From Saccharibacillus endophyticus (GTDB taxonomy: Bacteria > Bacillota > Bacilli > Paenibacillales > Paenibacillaceae): a DNA stretch of 64,000 nt. The stretch is from NCBI RefSeq assembly GCF_013185185.1, contig NZ_JAAZWE010000004.1:590232-654231 (forward strand), written 5' to 3'. Position numbers and translations under genes: made by a program. Below are positions 36,360 through 44,865 of the stretch, piece by piece; positions within the stretch are counted from its first letter, which is position 1, and every line of letters begins with the position of its first letter. The notes under the pieces are model-generated. The model saw nothing but the letters and a program-made list of their open reading frames with translations. It ran no database searches and had not been told where the DNA came from.

Positions 36360-36407
36360 ACGCCGCTTGCCCACAAAGGGCGAACGACGGTCTTCTTTTT
36401 TCTGTCG
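36360..36407 (+). terminator. Intrinsic terminator
   Basis: CCGCTTGCCC-ACAAA-GGGCGAACGACGG is followed by TCTTCTTTTTT. It lies between the convergent genes at 36325 and 36414. Confidence 0.75.
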
Positions 36408-36413
36408 GCATGC

Positions 36414-36737
36414 CTATTCCGCGCGCATATCCGTCACCCGCATGTTCCGGCTGAACACCGCGCCGTCGCTGGACAGCTTGAACGACGGGTAATCCCGGTC
36501 CGCTTCCAGCTTCATCACCGGATCGAACTGCTGCTCCTGCTGGCGGTCAGTCCAGACTTCGAACGACTCCGACTCCACCGCGATGTCCGTGTCCCACGGC
36601 TTGTCCGCGATCTGAAGCGTCACGACGCCGTTGCAGCCGCAGTTGATCGTATCGTACACGAGCCGCAAGGTGCCGGGACGCTCGCCGATTTTTTCTTTGA
36701 TTTTGCTTTCCGTGTAATCGTCCATTTGAAGGCGCAT
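36414..36737 (-). CDS. YqkB-like iron-sulfur cluster biosynthesis family protein
   Basis: This 107-aa protein of the HesB/IscA-related family resembles B. subtilis YqkB. The hallmark is LRLVYDTINCGCNGVVTL near residue 23, with the CGC cysteines. The C-terminal half, YPSFKLSSDGAVFSRNMRV, matches the family end. It may bind iron or an Fe-S cluster in the cytoplasm, but the role of this branch is not established. AGGAGG lies about 10 bp before the ATG. Confidence 0.8.
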   Translation of the reverse strand: MRLQMDDYTESKIKEKIGERPGTLRLVYDTINCGCNGVVTLQIADKPWDTDIAVESESFEVWTDRQQEQQFDPVMKLEADRDYPSFKLSSDGAVFSRNMRVTDMRAE

Positions 36738-36776
36738 GAATGGTTTCCCTCCTAGTATTGTGACTGTTCTTTTATT

Positions 36777-37613
36777 TTACCCCTTTTTCCGATAAAAAAG
36801 CGGCGCCTGCCCCGTCACTTCCTTAAACACCCGTCCGAAATGCGTCACGCTCCCGAATCCGACTTTCCGCGCGATGACGTTCACCTTGAGCGACGATCCC
36901 AGCAGCAGCGTGATCGCTTCCTTCACCCGCACGCTGTTCACGTATTCCACGAACGTGAACCCCGTCGCTTCTTTAAAAGAACGGCTGATGGAATACGGAC
37001 TCACGTACAGCCGCTCCGCCAAACGCTCCAGCGTCAATTCCTCCATATAATGCTCGTTAATGTACCGGACCACCTCGAAGATTCGCTCGTGCATCGGATT
37101 CGACGCCGCCGGCTGCTCCTCCGTCTCGACCGGAAGCTGACGGCAGCAGGCGATGAGCAGCTGCACCGTCAGCGCCCGCGCGTAGTCTTCGTATCCCGGC
37201 TGCTCCTCCTTCATCTCGCGCATCATCTGCTCCGCCAACGCGTCGATCGCGGCGGAAGCGTAGGTCCCTTTTTTCAACAATACATAATCCCGCTCGAACA
37301 ACGGACGCAGCCCTTCGGCTCTCGAAGGACCGTCCGCGGTCAAATACCTCTCGTGCACGTTGACCACCAACCGCTCGTAATCCGGCGTCTCCGCGTGGGT
37401 CGTCCGGTGCAGTACGTTCGGCGCCACGACGACGATATCGCCTTCTTCGATTACGAACGTGCGGTCTTTGATAAAAAACTTCCGCTCTCCGTCCATCATG
37501 TAAAAAAACTCGTACGTCGCATGGAAATGGCTGGTCGTCATCCGATAACTCGGCCCGTTCCGGTAATGCACCAAAAAAGTCTCGTTTCCGTTATCGTAAT
37601 ACAGTTCTTCCAT
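36777..37613 (-). CDS. AraC-family regulator with cupin sensor
   Basis: This 278-aa cytoplasmic regulator has an N-terminal cupin domain (SHFHATYEFFYMMDGERKFF near 28, IEEGDIVVVAPNVLHRT near 57). The C-terminal AraC domain contains MEELTLERLAERLYVSPYS and VNVIARKVGFGSVTHFGRVF. The ATG at 37613 follows AGAGG; an earlier in-frame start is weaker. It is divergent from the GH105 gene with a 188-bp gap holding a cre-like site, and probably activates GH105 in response to a sugar or uronate. Confidence 0.9.
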   Translation of the reverse strand: MEELYYDNGNETFLVHYRNGPSYRMTTSHFHATYEFFYMMDGERKFFIKDRTFVIEEGDIVVVAPNVLHRTTHAETPDYERLVVNVHERYLTADGPSRAEGLRPLFERDYVLLKKGTYASAAIDALAEQMMREMKEEQPGYEDYARALTVQLLIACCRQLPVETEEQPAASNPMHERIFEVVRYINEHYMEELTLERLAERLYVSPYSISRSFKEATGFTFVEYVNSVRVKEAITLLLGSSLKVNVIARKVGFGSVTHFGRVFKEVTGQAPLFYRKKG

Positions 37614-37741
37614 GCGCGCGCCTCTTTCCGTTTCCGACTTTCTTTCCATTATAACGGTCCGGCGCATGATCGCAAGATCCGAGAAGAATTCGCGAATTCA
37701 CGCAAAATATGTACAGTTCGTTGTGCTACGATAATCGCATA

Positions 37742-37756
37742 TAAGAACGCTTACAT
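37742..37756 (-). promoter_or_regulatory. Candidate cre site between AraC and GH105
   Basis: On the minus strand ATGTAAGCGTTCTTA matches the cre consensus with one mismatch. It lies 46-60 bp before the GH105 start and shares GTAAGCGTT with the site at 35238. Confidence 0.5.
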
Positions 37757-37801
37757 CCTAACGGACAATCCCCCAAATTCAATGAAAACGGAGCGAAGAC
37801 A

Positions 37802-38953
37802 ATGAAGCTAAAGACGGAAAAGGTTGACCTGAACGTGCTGATCGAACGCGTGACCGACTACACCCTAGACATGGATCTGACCTGGGATTGGCCTTGCGGC
37901 GTCGCCTATTACGGCGTCAGCCGGGCTTACGAAGCGACGGGCAATAAACGCTACCTGGAGCGCATGGTCGCTTGGGTGGACGAATATATCGAAGCGGGCC
38001 TGCCTCCGGTCTGGACGGTCAACGCCTGCGCGATGGGCCATATGCTGCTGACGCTGTACGCCGAGACGAAGGAGCAGAAATATCTGGACCTGATCCTGAG
38101 CAAAATCGAATATCTGGAAAAAGACGCGCTGCGCTTCGGCGATGGAGTGCTTCAGCATACGGTATCGGCGAAAAACGATTTCCCCGAGCAGGCTTGGGCG
38201 GATACGCTGTTCATGGCGGCTTATTTCCTGCTGCGCGCGGGCGTCATGCTGGAGCGCAAAGACCTGATCGACGATGCGCTGCATCAGTATTTCTGGCATA
38301 TCAACTACCTTCAGGACGAAGAAAACGGGCTTTGGTACCACGGCTACAACAACATCAAGCAGGATCATATGTCCGGCCTGCACTGGGCGCGGGCGAATGC
38401 GTGGGGCGCGTACACGATGGCTCGCGCCGCGCGCGGCCTGCCCGAAGCGTATCTGTATCCGCCGATGATGCATATCTGGAGCTCGCTGCGCGACCAGTTG
38501 GCCGCGATCAAAAAGCTGCAAAAAGACGACGGACTCTGGGGCACGGTGCTTGACTATCCGGATGCGTACGGCGAAGTGTCCGCCACCGCCGGAATCGCCG
38601 CAGCCATGGTGCTTCAAGGCAATCCGCTGCACGGCAAGTACGTGCAAAAAGCGCTCGACGGCGTTATCGCCAACATCACGGAAAAAGGCCGCGTGCTGAA
38701 CGTCTCCGGCGGCACCGCCGTCATGAACGATATCGCGGGTTATCTCGGCATCGACCGCAAATGGGCGCAGGGCTGGGGCCAAGGACTCGCATTGGCGCTG
38801 CTCACGGCCGTGTTGGAAAATCAGGAGCAGGAGCGGAAGATCGCGGAGAATCGGAAGAAAGCCGCGTCCGATGCAGACGAAAGCGCCAAATCGGAGGATA
38901 CATCGGAAAAGACGCCTCAGGCCGCAGCAAGCGGTTCGAAAACGGATAAGTAA
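37802..38953 (+). CDS. GH105 unsaturated rhamnogalacturonyl hydrolase (YteR/YesR-like)
   Basis: This 383-aa (alpha/alpha)6-barrel enzyme has no signal peptide. WDWPCGVAYYGVSRAYEATG near 20, QHTVSAKNDFPEQAWADTLFMAAYFL near 118 (with the catalytic-type Asp in WADTLF), LWYHGYNN, GLHWARANAWGAYTMAR near 195 and KWAQGWGQGLALALL near 320 match the family. It removes unsaturated galacturonate from rhamnogalacturonan oligosaccharides made by lyases. The last about 45 residues are a low-complexity Glu/Lys/Ala/Ser tail not typical of the family. Single-gene transcript with a terminator 60 bp downstream. Confidence 0.92.
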   Translation: MKLKTEKVDLNVLIERVTDYTLDMDLTWDWPCGVAYYGVSRAYEATGNKRYLERMVAWVDEYIEAGLPPVWTVNACAMGHMLLTLYAETKEQKYLDLILSKIEYLEKDALRFGDGVLQHTVSAKNDFPEQAWADTLFMAAYFLLRAGVMLERKDLIDDALHQYFWHINYLQDEENGLWYHGYNNIKQDHMSGLHWARANAWGAYTMARAARGLPEAYLYPPMMHIWSSLRDQLAAIKKLQKDDGLWGTVLDYPDAYGEVSATAGIAAAMVLQGNPLHGKYVQKALDGVIANITEKGRVLNVSGGTAVMNDIAGYLGIDRKWAQGWGQGLALALLTAVLENQEQERKIAENRKKAASDADESAKSEDTSEKTPQAAASGSKTDK

Positions 38954-39012
38954 AACGAACATATTCCTGGTTCTGCATCCCTGCCCAATAGCTTGACCGA
39001 GCCAATAGAAGA

Positions 39013-39057
39013 AAGAAGCCGAAGCCGCTCAAAAGAAGTGGTTTTTCGGCTTTTTCC
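39013..39057 (+). terminator. Intrinsic terminator of GH105
   Basis: AGAAGCCGAAGCC and TTTTTCGGCTTTTT form a hairpin with a T-run just downstream of the GH105 stop. Confidence 0.8.
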
Positions 39058-39205
39058 CGTATGCGAATGTTTGCGCGAAGCGCGACCGCTGCGCTGTCGG
39101 GCGGCGCGGCGAATAGGTTTGAACGAAACTTGCATTTGCGGGAGCGGCATAGCAATCCTCCTTAATCAGCATGCCGACCACGGAACTTTTTCGAAAAAAA
39201 TACAA

Positions 39206-39241
39206 TCGGCGGCGTTCTTATACGTAATGAACGCCGCCGCA
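39206..39241 (-). terminator. GC-rich hairpin, terminator-like on the minus strand
   Basis: CGGCGGCGTTC pairs with GAACGCCGCCG; on the minus strand ATTGTATTTTTTT follows. No minus-strand gene was identified just upstream of it, so its role is unclear. Confidence 0.5.
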
Positions 39242-39367
39242 TGGATTTAGTTGTAAATATTAGCTTTCATTTGATAATATAAATAAGCTAAGTTGCTTTA
39301 TACAAATAAACCATAAATCATTTTTATGCATATATTATAGATTTTAAACGAGAAGAGGAACTTGGAA

Positions 39368-39679
39368 ATGCAATGGACAAACTGTCCTCGATGCGGGAGC
39401 AACAGAGTCGCATTCCGACATAGAAAAGCAAAAAAGCCTGCTTATGGCTGTTTAAGCCTCTTACTGATCTTTCTATTGTTTATCCTTCTTTCCGTGTTTT
39501 CGGAATCTTCAATTCCTTTCGCTTCTTCACTTATTCCTCTTCTATTTGTCCCCTTCAGCGTCTTCATTTTCATTTATTTAAAAAACAGAGCGGACCGACA
39601 AAAAAAAGCTTTCCAGGAAGCCAATACTTATTTATATTGCAAAGATTGCGAAAACTTATTTCGAGCAAAAAAGCAATAA
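39368..39679 (+). CDS. Zinc-ribbon membrane protein, uncharacterised
   Basis: This 103-aa protein begins MQWTNCPRCGSNRVAF, with one CxxC pair, followed by two adjacent membrane helices (about 26-47 and 52-70) and a cytoplasmic tail with the second pair, YCKDCENLFR. The two CxxC pairs could form one zinc ribbon in the cytoplasm. The gene is AT-rich compared with its neighbours. ATG 39368 lies 9 bp after GAGG; a TTG 6 bp upstream is too close to that site. No function is known to me. Confidence 0.7.
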   Translation: MQWTNCPRCGSNRVAFRHRKAKKPAYGCLSLLLIFLLFILLSVFSESSIPFASSLIPLLFVPFSVFIFIYLKNRADRQKKAFQEANTYLYCKDCENLFRAKKQ

Positions 39680-39705
39680 GATGTGCCTTTGCAAAAAATT
39701 CTCCT

Positions 39706-40410
39706 TTACTCGCAAATGTTCCGTATCGTCTTCGCTGCCGAATCTCCTGCGCGAAGCGTGATATCCGGCTTAACCCCGTCTTCCGGAATTTCCGTGCCTC
39801 GGCGGTCGATCCAGATCGCTTTCCAGCCCGCGCCTTTCGCGCCGACGATATCATTCGCGTAGGAGTCGCCGATGTAATACGTATTCTCCGGTTCGATGCC
39901 GAGCTGCTGCTCGACATGACGGAAAATCCGCACGTCCGGCTTCATGAACGCCAACTCGCCGGACACGACGACGTCCTCGTACTTGATCCAATCGTAGATG
40001 CCGAGCTGCCGCACTTTTTTGCGCTGGTGCTCTGCCGGGCCGTTAGTGATTACTCCGAACTTCAGTCCGTGGTCCCGGCAGTAGTCCAGGGCTTCCCGCA
40101 TATCCGGCGCAGGCTCGAGTTCCCCTTGCGCCGACGCGTAATCCTGTTGGAATCGCAGCGCTTCTTCGCGGGAAATCTCGACGCCCATCACGCGAAACGC
40201 CTCCGTGATCCGATACGCGTGCATGTCTTCGAGCGACATCTCGCCGCGCACGGTCTGCTCGAACACTTCGTCGCTGAAATGCCGGTTGTGCCGATACAGA
40301 TCGTCCAGCGACAACTCCGCATAACGTTCGAAGTTGCGGTCGAATGCTTTTTTAAAAGGAATAATCTGATCGTAGATCGTATCGTCGATATCGAAAATAA
40401 AGTTGTACAT
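39706..40410 (-). CDS. HAD-superfamily phosphatase (YjjG-like)
   Basis: This 234-aa HAD hydrolase has nucleophile motif FIFDIDDTIYD at residues 4-14, a helical C1 cap, GVITNGPAEHQ near 119, the Lys in AFMKPDVRIF near 152 and YYIGDSYANDIVGAKGAGW near 173. YjjG-like enzymes dephosphorylate nucleoside monophosphates or other small phosphates. GGGAG precedes the ATG. It is convergent with the zinc-ribbon gene. Confidence 0.88.
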   Translation of the reverse strand: MYNFIFDIDDTIYDQIIPFKKAFDRNFERYAELSLDDLYRHNRHFSDEVFEQTVRGEMSLEDMHAYRITEAFRVMGVEISREEALRFQQDYASAQGELEPAPDMREALDYCRDHGLKFGVITNGPAEHQRKKVRQLGIYDWIKYEDVVVSGELAFMKPDVRIFRHVEQQLGIEPENTYYIGDSYANDIVGAKGAGWKAIWIDRRGTEIPEDGVKPDITLRAGDSAAKTIRNICE

Positions 40411-40541
40411 CGAACATTCTCCCTCCAGCCAAACTTTTCTTTTTATTTATTCTACTACAGCCGAGCGCATCGCCTTCTCCTTTTCAACTTTAATCAAAGA
40501 TGCGACGACGATCAATTCACGTTGCTAGATCCGCCCAAGTA

Positions 40542-40588
40542 AAAACCATGCCGAAAGATCGCCGGGATCTCTCTGCATGGTTTTTCTT
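40542..40588 (-). terminator. Intrinsic terminator of the first MATE gene
   Basis: On the minus strand AAAAACCATGC...GCATGGTTTTT with an inner AGATC/GATCT stem, followed by T-rich sequence. It lies just downstream of the stop at 40606. Confidence 0.8.
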
Positions 40589-40605
40589 TTCATATAATCC
40601 GATTC

Positions 40606-41997
40606 TTAAATCAATTTATGCCGATACCATTTCCGTCCCATGAACCGCCAGATGAAGATGCCGCCGCGAATCGCCCATTCGGCGTTCATCGCGAGCCATA
40701 CGCCGAGGATGCCCATATTCAGCACGATGCCGAGGATATAGCCGAGCACGACGCGGAACAACCACATCGACAGCATCGAGATCAGCGAGGTGAACTTGGC
40801 GTCTCCTGCCGCTCGCAGCGCCGACGGGATCATGAAGCTGATCGACCAGAGCGGAATCTGCGCGATCGTATTGATCAGCACGATCAGGAAGATGTCGTCC
40901 ACGATCTCCGCCGGAGGATTGAACATGCTGATCAGCGGATGGAACAGCGGCAAGATGATCAGACCCATGATGACGTAGAAAAAGGAGCCCAGGATCACGA
41001 ACGATTTGGTCAGCTTTTTCGCGTCTTTCACGTCCCGGCGTCCCATGCACTGGCCGACGACCGTGATCAGCGTGAGCGACAGCGCGTTGGCCGGAATCTG
41101 CATCACGCCCGCCAAAGCGCCGCTGATCGCGTTCGTCGCGATCGCGTACGTGCCCATGCTGACGATGAAGATCTGGGTCAGGATTTTGCCGCCGTTGAAA
41201 AACATCTGCTCCGCCGCGAACGGCATGCCGATGGTGAAGATCCGTTTGAGCATATCGAAGCCGACCGTGAAAAAGTCCCGAATGCGTATCCGCAGCTCGG
41301 CATCGATCTTGATCAAGTAATAGACCGCGCACGCCGCCGCAAAATAACGCGAAATATTGACCGACAACGTCATGCCGAACACGCCCATATCGAGCACGTT
41401 GATAAACAGCAGATTAAGCCCGACATACGGAAGGTTCATCACGAGCGACAGCGCGAGCGAAGCGCGGGAACGGCCGATGCCGCGCAGCGCGCCGCAGACC
41501 GCTTCGACGAACGCGAGGCCCAAGTACGACAAGCCGCTGCCGATGATGTAGGTGCGCGCCAGCTCCATCACCGCAGGCTCCGCCGAACCGAACAGCACGT
41601 TCAGCAGCGGATTGTGGAACACGATCATGACGATCCCGATGATTGCCGCAAGCAGCGACACCGCCGAAGCCGACCCTGCCGTCGCTTTGGACACCATGAT
41701 CGAGTTGCCGCTGCCTTTGTACTGCGCGACGACGACCGTACCGCCCGTTGCTACCGCGACGAAAATGCTAAGCAGGAACACGTTGAGCGAATCGACCATA
41801 TTGACCGCGCTGACCGCATCCACGCCCGCCGAACTGATCATGGCCGTATTGACCAGGTTCAGCCCCACGATAAAGATCTGATCCACCAGCAGAGGAATGA
41901 ATAACGCGATAATCTGCCGGTAATCGATCGATCTGCCCGAGAGGTATTTCTCCAGCAGCGCATTCCCCCGTTTGATTCGTATGTTGCTTTCTGCCAT
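40606..41997 (-). CDS. MATE-family efflux transporter
   Basis: This MATE antiporter of about 463 aa has 12 hydrophobic helices in two six-helix halves. N-half landmarks are ALFIPLLVDQIFIVGLNLVN and VDSLNVFLLSIFVAVATGGT; the C-half starts FTIGMPFAAEQMFFNGGKIL and has ANALSLTLITVVGQCMGRRD. It exports toxic organic cations or secondary metabolites using proton or sodium gradients. The ATG at 41997 is preferred over a TTG 6 bp upstream because AAGGG lies 6 bp before it. A terminator and a structured leader lie upstream, so it may be controlled separately from the second MATE gene. Confidence 0.92.
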   Translation of the reverse strand: MAESNIRIKRGNALLEKYLSGRSIDYRQIIALFIPLLVDQIFIVGLNLVNTAMISSAGVDAVSAVNMVDSLNVFLLSIFVAVATGGTVVVAQYKGSGNSIMVSKATAGSASAVSLLAAIIGIVMIVFHNPLLNVLFGSAEPAVMELARTYIIGSGLSYLGLAFVEAVCGALRGIGRSRASLALSLVMNLPYVGLNLLFINVLDMGVFGMTLSVNISRYFAAACAVYYLIKIDAELRIRIRDFFTVGFDMLKRIFTIGMPFAAEQMFFNGGKILTQIFIVSMGTYAIATNAISGALAGVMQIPANALSLTLITVVGQCMGRRDVKDAKKLTKSFVILGSFFYVIMGLIILPLFHPLISMFNPPAEIVDDIFLIVLINTIAQIPLWSISFMIPSALRAAGDAKFTSLISMLSMWLFRVVLGYILGIVLNMGILGVWLAMNAEWAIRGGIFIWRFMGRKWYRHKLI

Positions 41998-42071
41998 CTC
42001 CAACCCTTCTTTTTCCCGAAATTTTAAACATGCAAATACTGACTATCCGACTTTGAACCTCTCAATACAAA

Positions 42072-42190
42072 ACAAAAAACGCTCTGCGCGGTCTTGGCGA
42101 CCGGAGAGCGTGGCTGACTATCGTAATCGTTTGTTGCGTTTTTCGCGGGTACGACCCAAGTGCCGAACAGGCTTTTGCAGCCTTTTTCGA
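42072..42190 (-). ncRNA. Structured leader or 3' UTR ending in a terminator, upstream of the first MATE gene
   Basis: On the minus strand this stretch can form a closing stem CTGAC/GTCAG enclosing the hairpins AGGCT-GCAAA-AGCCT, GGGT-CGT-ACCC and GCG-AAAAA-CGC. A strong intrinsic terminator follows: CGCTCTCCGGTC...GACCGCGCAGAGCG then TTTTTTG (about 42074-42110). The ATG of the MATE gene follows 80 nt later. This could be an attenuated leader of that gene or simply the 3' UTR and terminator of the upstream MATE gene. It does not match a riboswitch class I know. Confidence 0.4.
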
Positions 42191-42274
42191 CCCTATGTCA
42201 GTTCTGTCAGTTCCGCCACGTCCGCCAATATATCATGATTCCCCGGAAAAGACAAGGCGCTGCGGGCCATTCGG

Positions 42275-43663
42275 TTACGCCGGAAGCCCTTCCGGTTCCG
42301 CTTGCCGCGCGTTCAGTTTCCGGTTGAACGGAATGAACAGGATCAAGCCGAGCAGGCAGGTAATCAGCTCCGTGACGGTCATCGACCAGATCACGCCGTG
42401 CATGCCGAACGTCGCATGCAAGACGATGATCGTTGGGATGTACAGCACGCCCTGCGTAATGGACATGATCATCGTCGGCGTGCCTTGACCGGAAGCCTGG
42501 AACAGCGTGAGGAACAATCCGGTGAAGCCGTTGAACAGCGCCGAGATCAGCATCGCTCCGAGAATATACCCTCCGACTTCAAGCACTGCGGGATCGCTGG
42601 AGAACAATCGCAGAACCGGGTCGCGCAGCAAATACACCAATCCGACAAAGACGATCGCCACGCCCCCGATGATGCCCGCCGCGGCTTTGAAGCCGGCTTT
42701 GAAACGAGCGATATTCGAACCGGCGTAGTTAAAGGCGAAGAACGGAATCAAACCGATAAACAGCCCCATCGCGAGGAATTCCGGAATCTGCACGATGCGA
42801 AGTCCGATGCCCGCCCCGGCCAGCACCTGTGCGCCGTATTCGATCATGTAATGGTTGAACAGCAGCGTGGTCACGATCATGAACGCGGATTGGAACAGCT
42901 CGGACACTCCGATTTTGTATACTTCCAGCTGATCGCGAATCGACAAGCGAAAATGACTCATGAAGCCGCGCAAATGATCGCTTTTCTTCTGTAAAAAATA
43001 AACGTAGTAAAGCGCAGAGCTCGCGTTGGCCAGAATCATGGCGAGAGCCGCCCCCATGACGTGCATATCCAGTCCGAGAATGAGCAGCGGATCGAGAATC
43101 AAGCTTAGCCCCGTGCTGATAAAAATGCCATACATCGATTGTCTGGACGCGCCTTCCGAACGGACGAGTTGTTCCAGCGTGAAGTTCATGACGATCACGA
43201 ACCCGCCGCCGATCAGCGTCATGGCGTAAATTTTCGTATAGTCGTGGGTAGAGGCGTCCGCGCCGAGTCCATTGACTAAAGGACCGATAAACAGGAAGGA
43301 AATCAATGCGATCAGCAGCCCGGCGATCAAGCTTCCGTAAAAGGCGTAACCGGCGATCCTTTTCCCTTTTTCGGGCGTTCCTCCTCCGACGAGCCGGGTG
43401 ATAAAGGTGCCTGCGCCGACTCCGAACACATTGCCCGCCGCCATCAACACGGTGAAGATCGGCAGCCCCAGCGTGATCGCGGACAGCATGGACGTGTTGT
43501 GCAGCAAACCGATAAAGTACGCGTTGATGACGTTGTACACGGTGCCGACTGACATGCCGAGCATCATCGGAATCGAGAGATGCGCGACAGCGCGTCCGAT
43601 CGGCGATTTTTCCAGGTAGTATTGATTGGATTTCTTACCGTTTGCGGTTTCTGTAGTACTCAT
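42275..43663 (-). CDS. MATE-family efflux transporter linked to MarR regulator
   Basis: This 462-aa MATE antiporter starts KSPIGRAVAHLSIPMMLGMSVG, the usual first-helix pattern. It continues VMAAGNVFGVGAGTFITRLVGGG and has a second half starting VYKIGVSELFQSAFMI with FGMHGVIWSMTVTELI near the end. It resembles the MepA-like branch and has about 12 membrane helices. GGAGG lies 8 bp before the ATG. The MarR gene lies 148 bp upstream in the same direction, a common drug-pump arrangement in which MarR represses both. Confidence 0.92.
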   Translation of the reverse strand: MSTTETANGKKSNQYYLEKSPIGRAVAHLSIPMMLGMSVGTVYNVINAYFIGLLHNTSMLSAITLGLPIFTVLMAAGNVFGVGAGTFITRLVGGGTPEKGKRIAGYAFYGSLIAGLLIALISFLFIGPLVNGLGADASTHDYTKIYAMTLIGGGFVIVMNFTLEQLVRSEGASRQSMYGIFISTGLSLILDPLLILGLDMHVMGAALAMILANASSALYYVYFLQKKSDHLRGFMSHFRLSIRDQLEVYKIGVSELFQSAFMIVTTLLFNHYMIEYGAQVLAGAGIGLRIVQIPEFLAMGLFIGLIPFFAFNYAGSNIARFKAGFKAAAGIIGGVAIVFVGLVYLLRDPVLRLFSSDPAVLEVGGYILGAMLISALFNGFTGLFLTLFQASGQGTPTMIMSITQGVLYIPTIIVLHATFGMHGVIWSMTVTELITCLLGLILFIPFNRKLNARQAEPEGLPA

Positions 43664-43811
43664 GGCGAATGCCTCCGTTTAATATGATTACTTGCACAAT
43701 TATTCATATATATGAGTTGAACGGCGGGCTCGGCGATCTTGCTCGTTATTCTTGCACTTGTTTAAGGTGTGCATCGAATGATCAAACAGGCCGATTCCCA
43801 CGCGTTATTTT

Positions 43812-44297
43812 TTAAAGGTTGTCGCGGACTTTCTCCAGCAGACGGAGCAGCGTATCCGCTTCTTCGGGTGTCAGGCCTGCCGTTACGCGATGCTCCAGTT
43901 CAAGAAAGACGTTATCGAACTCGGCGATCAGCGGCGCGGCTTGTTCGGTAACGTACACCATTTTTTTGCGTTCGTTGCCTTCGGGCACGACACGTTTGAC
44001 GTAACCCTTTTTCTCCAAGCCTTGCAGCATGCTGGTGATACTCGCGTTGGTGCGGCTGAAGCGCTTAGCCAAGTCGTTTTGGATGATGCCTCGCTCTTGG
44101 AACATGTAGATGTAGCCGAGCATTTGGCCCTGCTGCGGGCTCAAGCCGAGTTCCGATAGACGGTTATCCGCGGAAGGTTTCATGCGGATCGCGATGTCGC
44201 GGAATAAGTTGGAATACGGAGTGGCTGCGCGTTGACGCTCGTCGACTTCCTGAAGAGCTTCGTTCGGCGTTGCTTCGTTGTTTCTTTTGTCGGGCAT
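43812..44297 (-). CDS. MarR-family transcriptional regulator
   Basis: This 161-aa winged-helix protein has a helical dimerisation N-terminus, LSPQQGQMLGYIYMF near 65, the recognition helix region GIIQNDLAKRFSRTNASITSML near 82, the wing VVPEGNERKKMVYVTEQA and a C-terminal dimer helix. The ATG at 44297 has GGAG 8 bp upstream. Two copies of a 14-bp palindrome lie in its own promoter (44329-44380), a strong sign of autorepression. The downstream MATE pump is the expected target. Confidence 0.92.
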   Translation of the reverse strand: MPDKRNNEATPNEALQEVDERQRAATPYSNLFRDIAIRMKPSADNRLSELGLSPQQGQMLGYIYMFQERGIIQNDLAKRFSRTNASITSMLQGLEKKGYVKRVVPEGNERKKMVYVTEQAAPLIAEFDNVFLELEHRVTAGLTPEEADTLLRLLEKVRDNL

Positions 44298-44328
44298 GAT
44301 GGGTGCTCCTTTGTTTGAATATATAACT

Positions 44329-44380
44329 GTTAGAGTTCTAACCATGAGATTACTATAATTGTTAGAGTTCTAACTGTCAA
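44329..44380 (-). promoter_or_regulatory. MarR promoter with two identical operators
   Basis: On the minus strand TTGACA (44375-44380), an exact 17-bp spacer and TATAGT (44352-44357) form a near-consensus SigA promoter. GTTAGAGTTCTAAC occurs twice: at 44361-44374, which fills the -35/-10 spacer, and at 44329-44342, just downstream of the expected transcription start. MarR binding at either would block RNA polymerase. Confidence 0.88.
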
Positions 44381-44439
44381 TAGTCTAAGTGTGAAAAGTT
44401 GAAATGAAAAATAGACCTGTATTAAGGTCTGAGGGTAGA

Positions 44440-44675
44440 TCCTATTCGTTGATTGGCTTCGCGGGACGCTGCGGGAGGAATTCGTTAGCGGATGCTTACG
44501 AAGTGCCTTTCTACGAAAGGCTTTAGGTCGCGTGTTGTATTTGGGAAGCTGGATTGAAATTTTATAAGGAAGCTTCCCAAATACAAAGGCGAACTATAGC
44601 ATAGGCTTCCGAAGTGCATTTCTTCGAAATGCTTCAGCTCCTACACTGAATTCCTCCCTCCGCTAGGTCGCTTAA
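44440..44675 (+). repeat. Dispersed structured repeat, copy C
   Basis: An element of about 236 bp upstream of marR. The outer arms end GCGGGAGGAATTC (about 44471-44483) and GAATTCCTCCC (about 44648-44658). The inner stem pairs 44537-44550 (GTATTTGGGAAGCT) with 44571-44584 over 14 bp and is followed by CAAAGGCG. Small palindromes occur on both sides: GAAGTGCCTTTCTACG... at about 44500-44524 and GAAGTGCATTTCTTCG... at 44611-44635. Upstream of the inner stem GGTCGCGTGTTG matches copy D. Confidence 0.78.
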
Positions 44676-44820
44676 AGTGATTAGAGCTTCATAACATTAA
44701 TATTTTCAAAAAGTATTATTTCACTTCGTTATTATTCTAGTAAGCAGCACGTAAATACAGCTATAGAAGACTTCGTATAGGTTTTACTTATTGGTTTTTA
44801 GCTGTTAAGGTCAAACGCAT
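44676..44820. other. AT-rich spacer between repeat copies C and D
   Basis: AT-rich sequence with no reading frame or recognisable signal; it separates copy C from the long perfect hairpin and copy D. Confidence 0.4.
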
Positions 44821-44863
44821 AGCCGCTTAGCCCGCCACTTTGAAAGTGGCGGGCTAAGCGGCT
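44821..44863. repeat. Perfect 21-bp palindromic hairpin
   Basis: AGCCGCTTAGCCCGCCACTTT is followed by one base and its exact complement. No T-run follows on either strand, so it is not a standard terminator. It directly abuts repeat copy D. Confidence 0.85.
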
Positions 44864-44865
44864 TG

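Noticed and set aside
38917-39150. 77-codon minus-strand frame with GGAGG 6 bp before its ATG
   Set aside because: It overlaps the GH105 terminator and 3' end and encodes Arg/Ser-rich sequence without similarity. The ribosome site is probably chance.
42135-42165. T-box-like GGGTCGTACCCGCG
   Set aside because: It resembles the T-box antiterminator bulge only loosely, the specifier and AGAGA-type elements are not seen, and the downstream gene is a MATE pump rather than an amino-acid gene.
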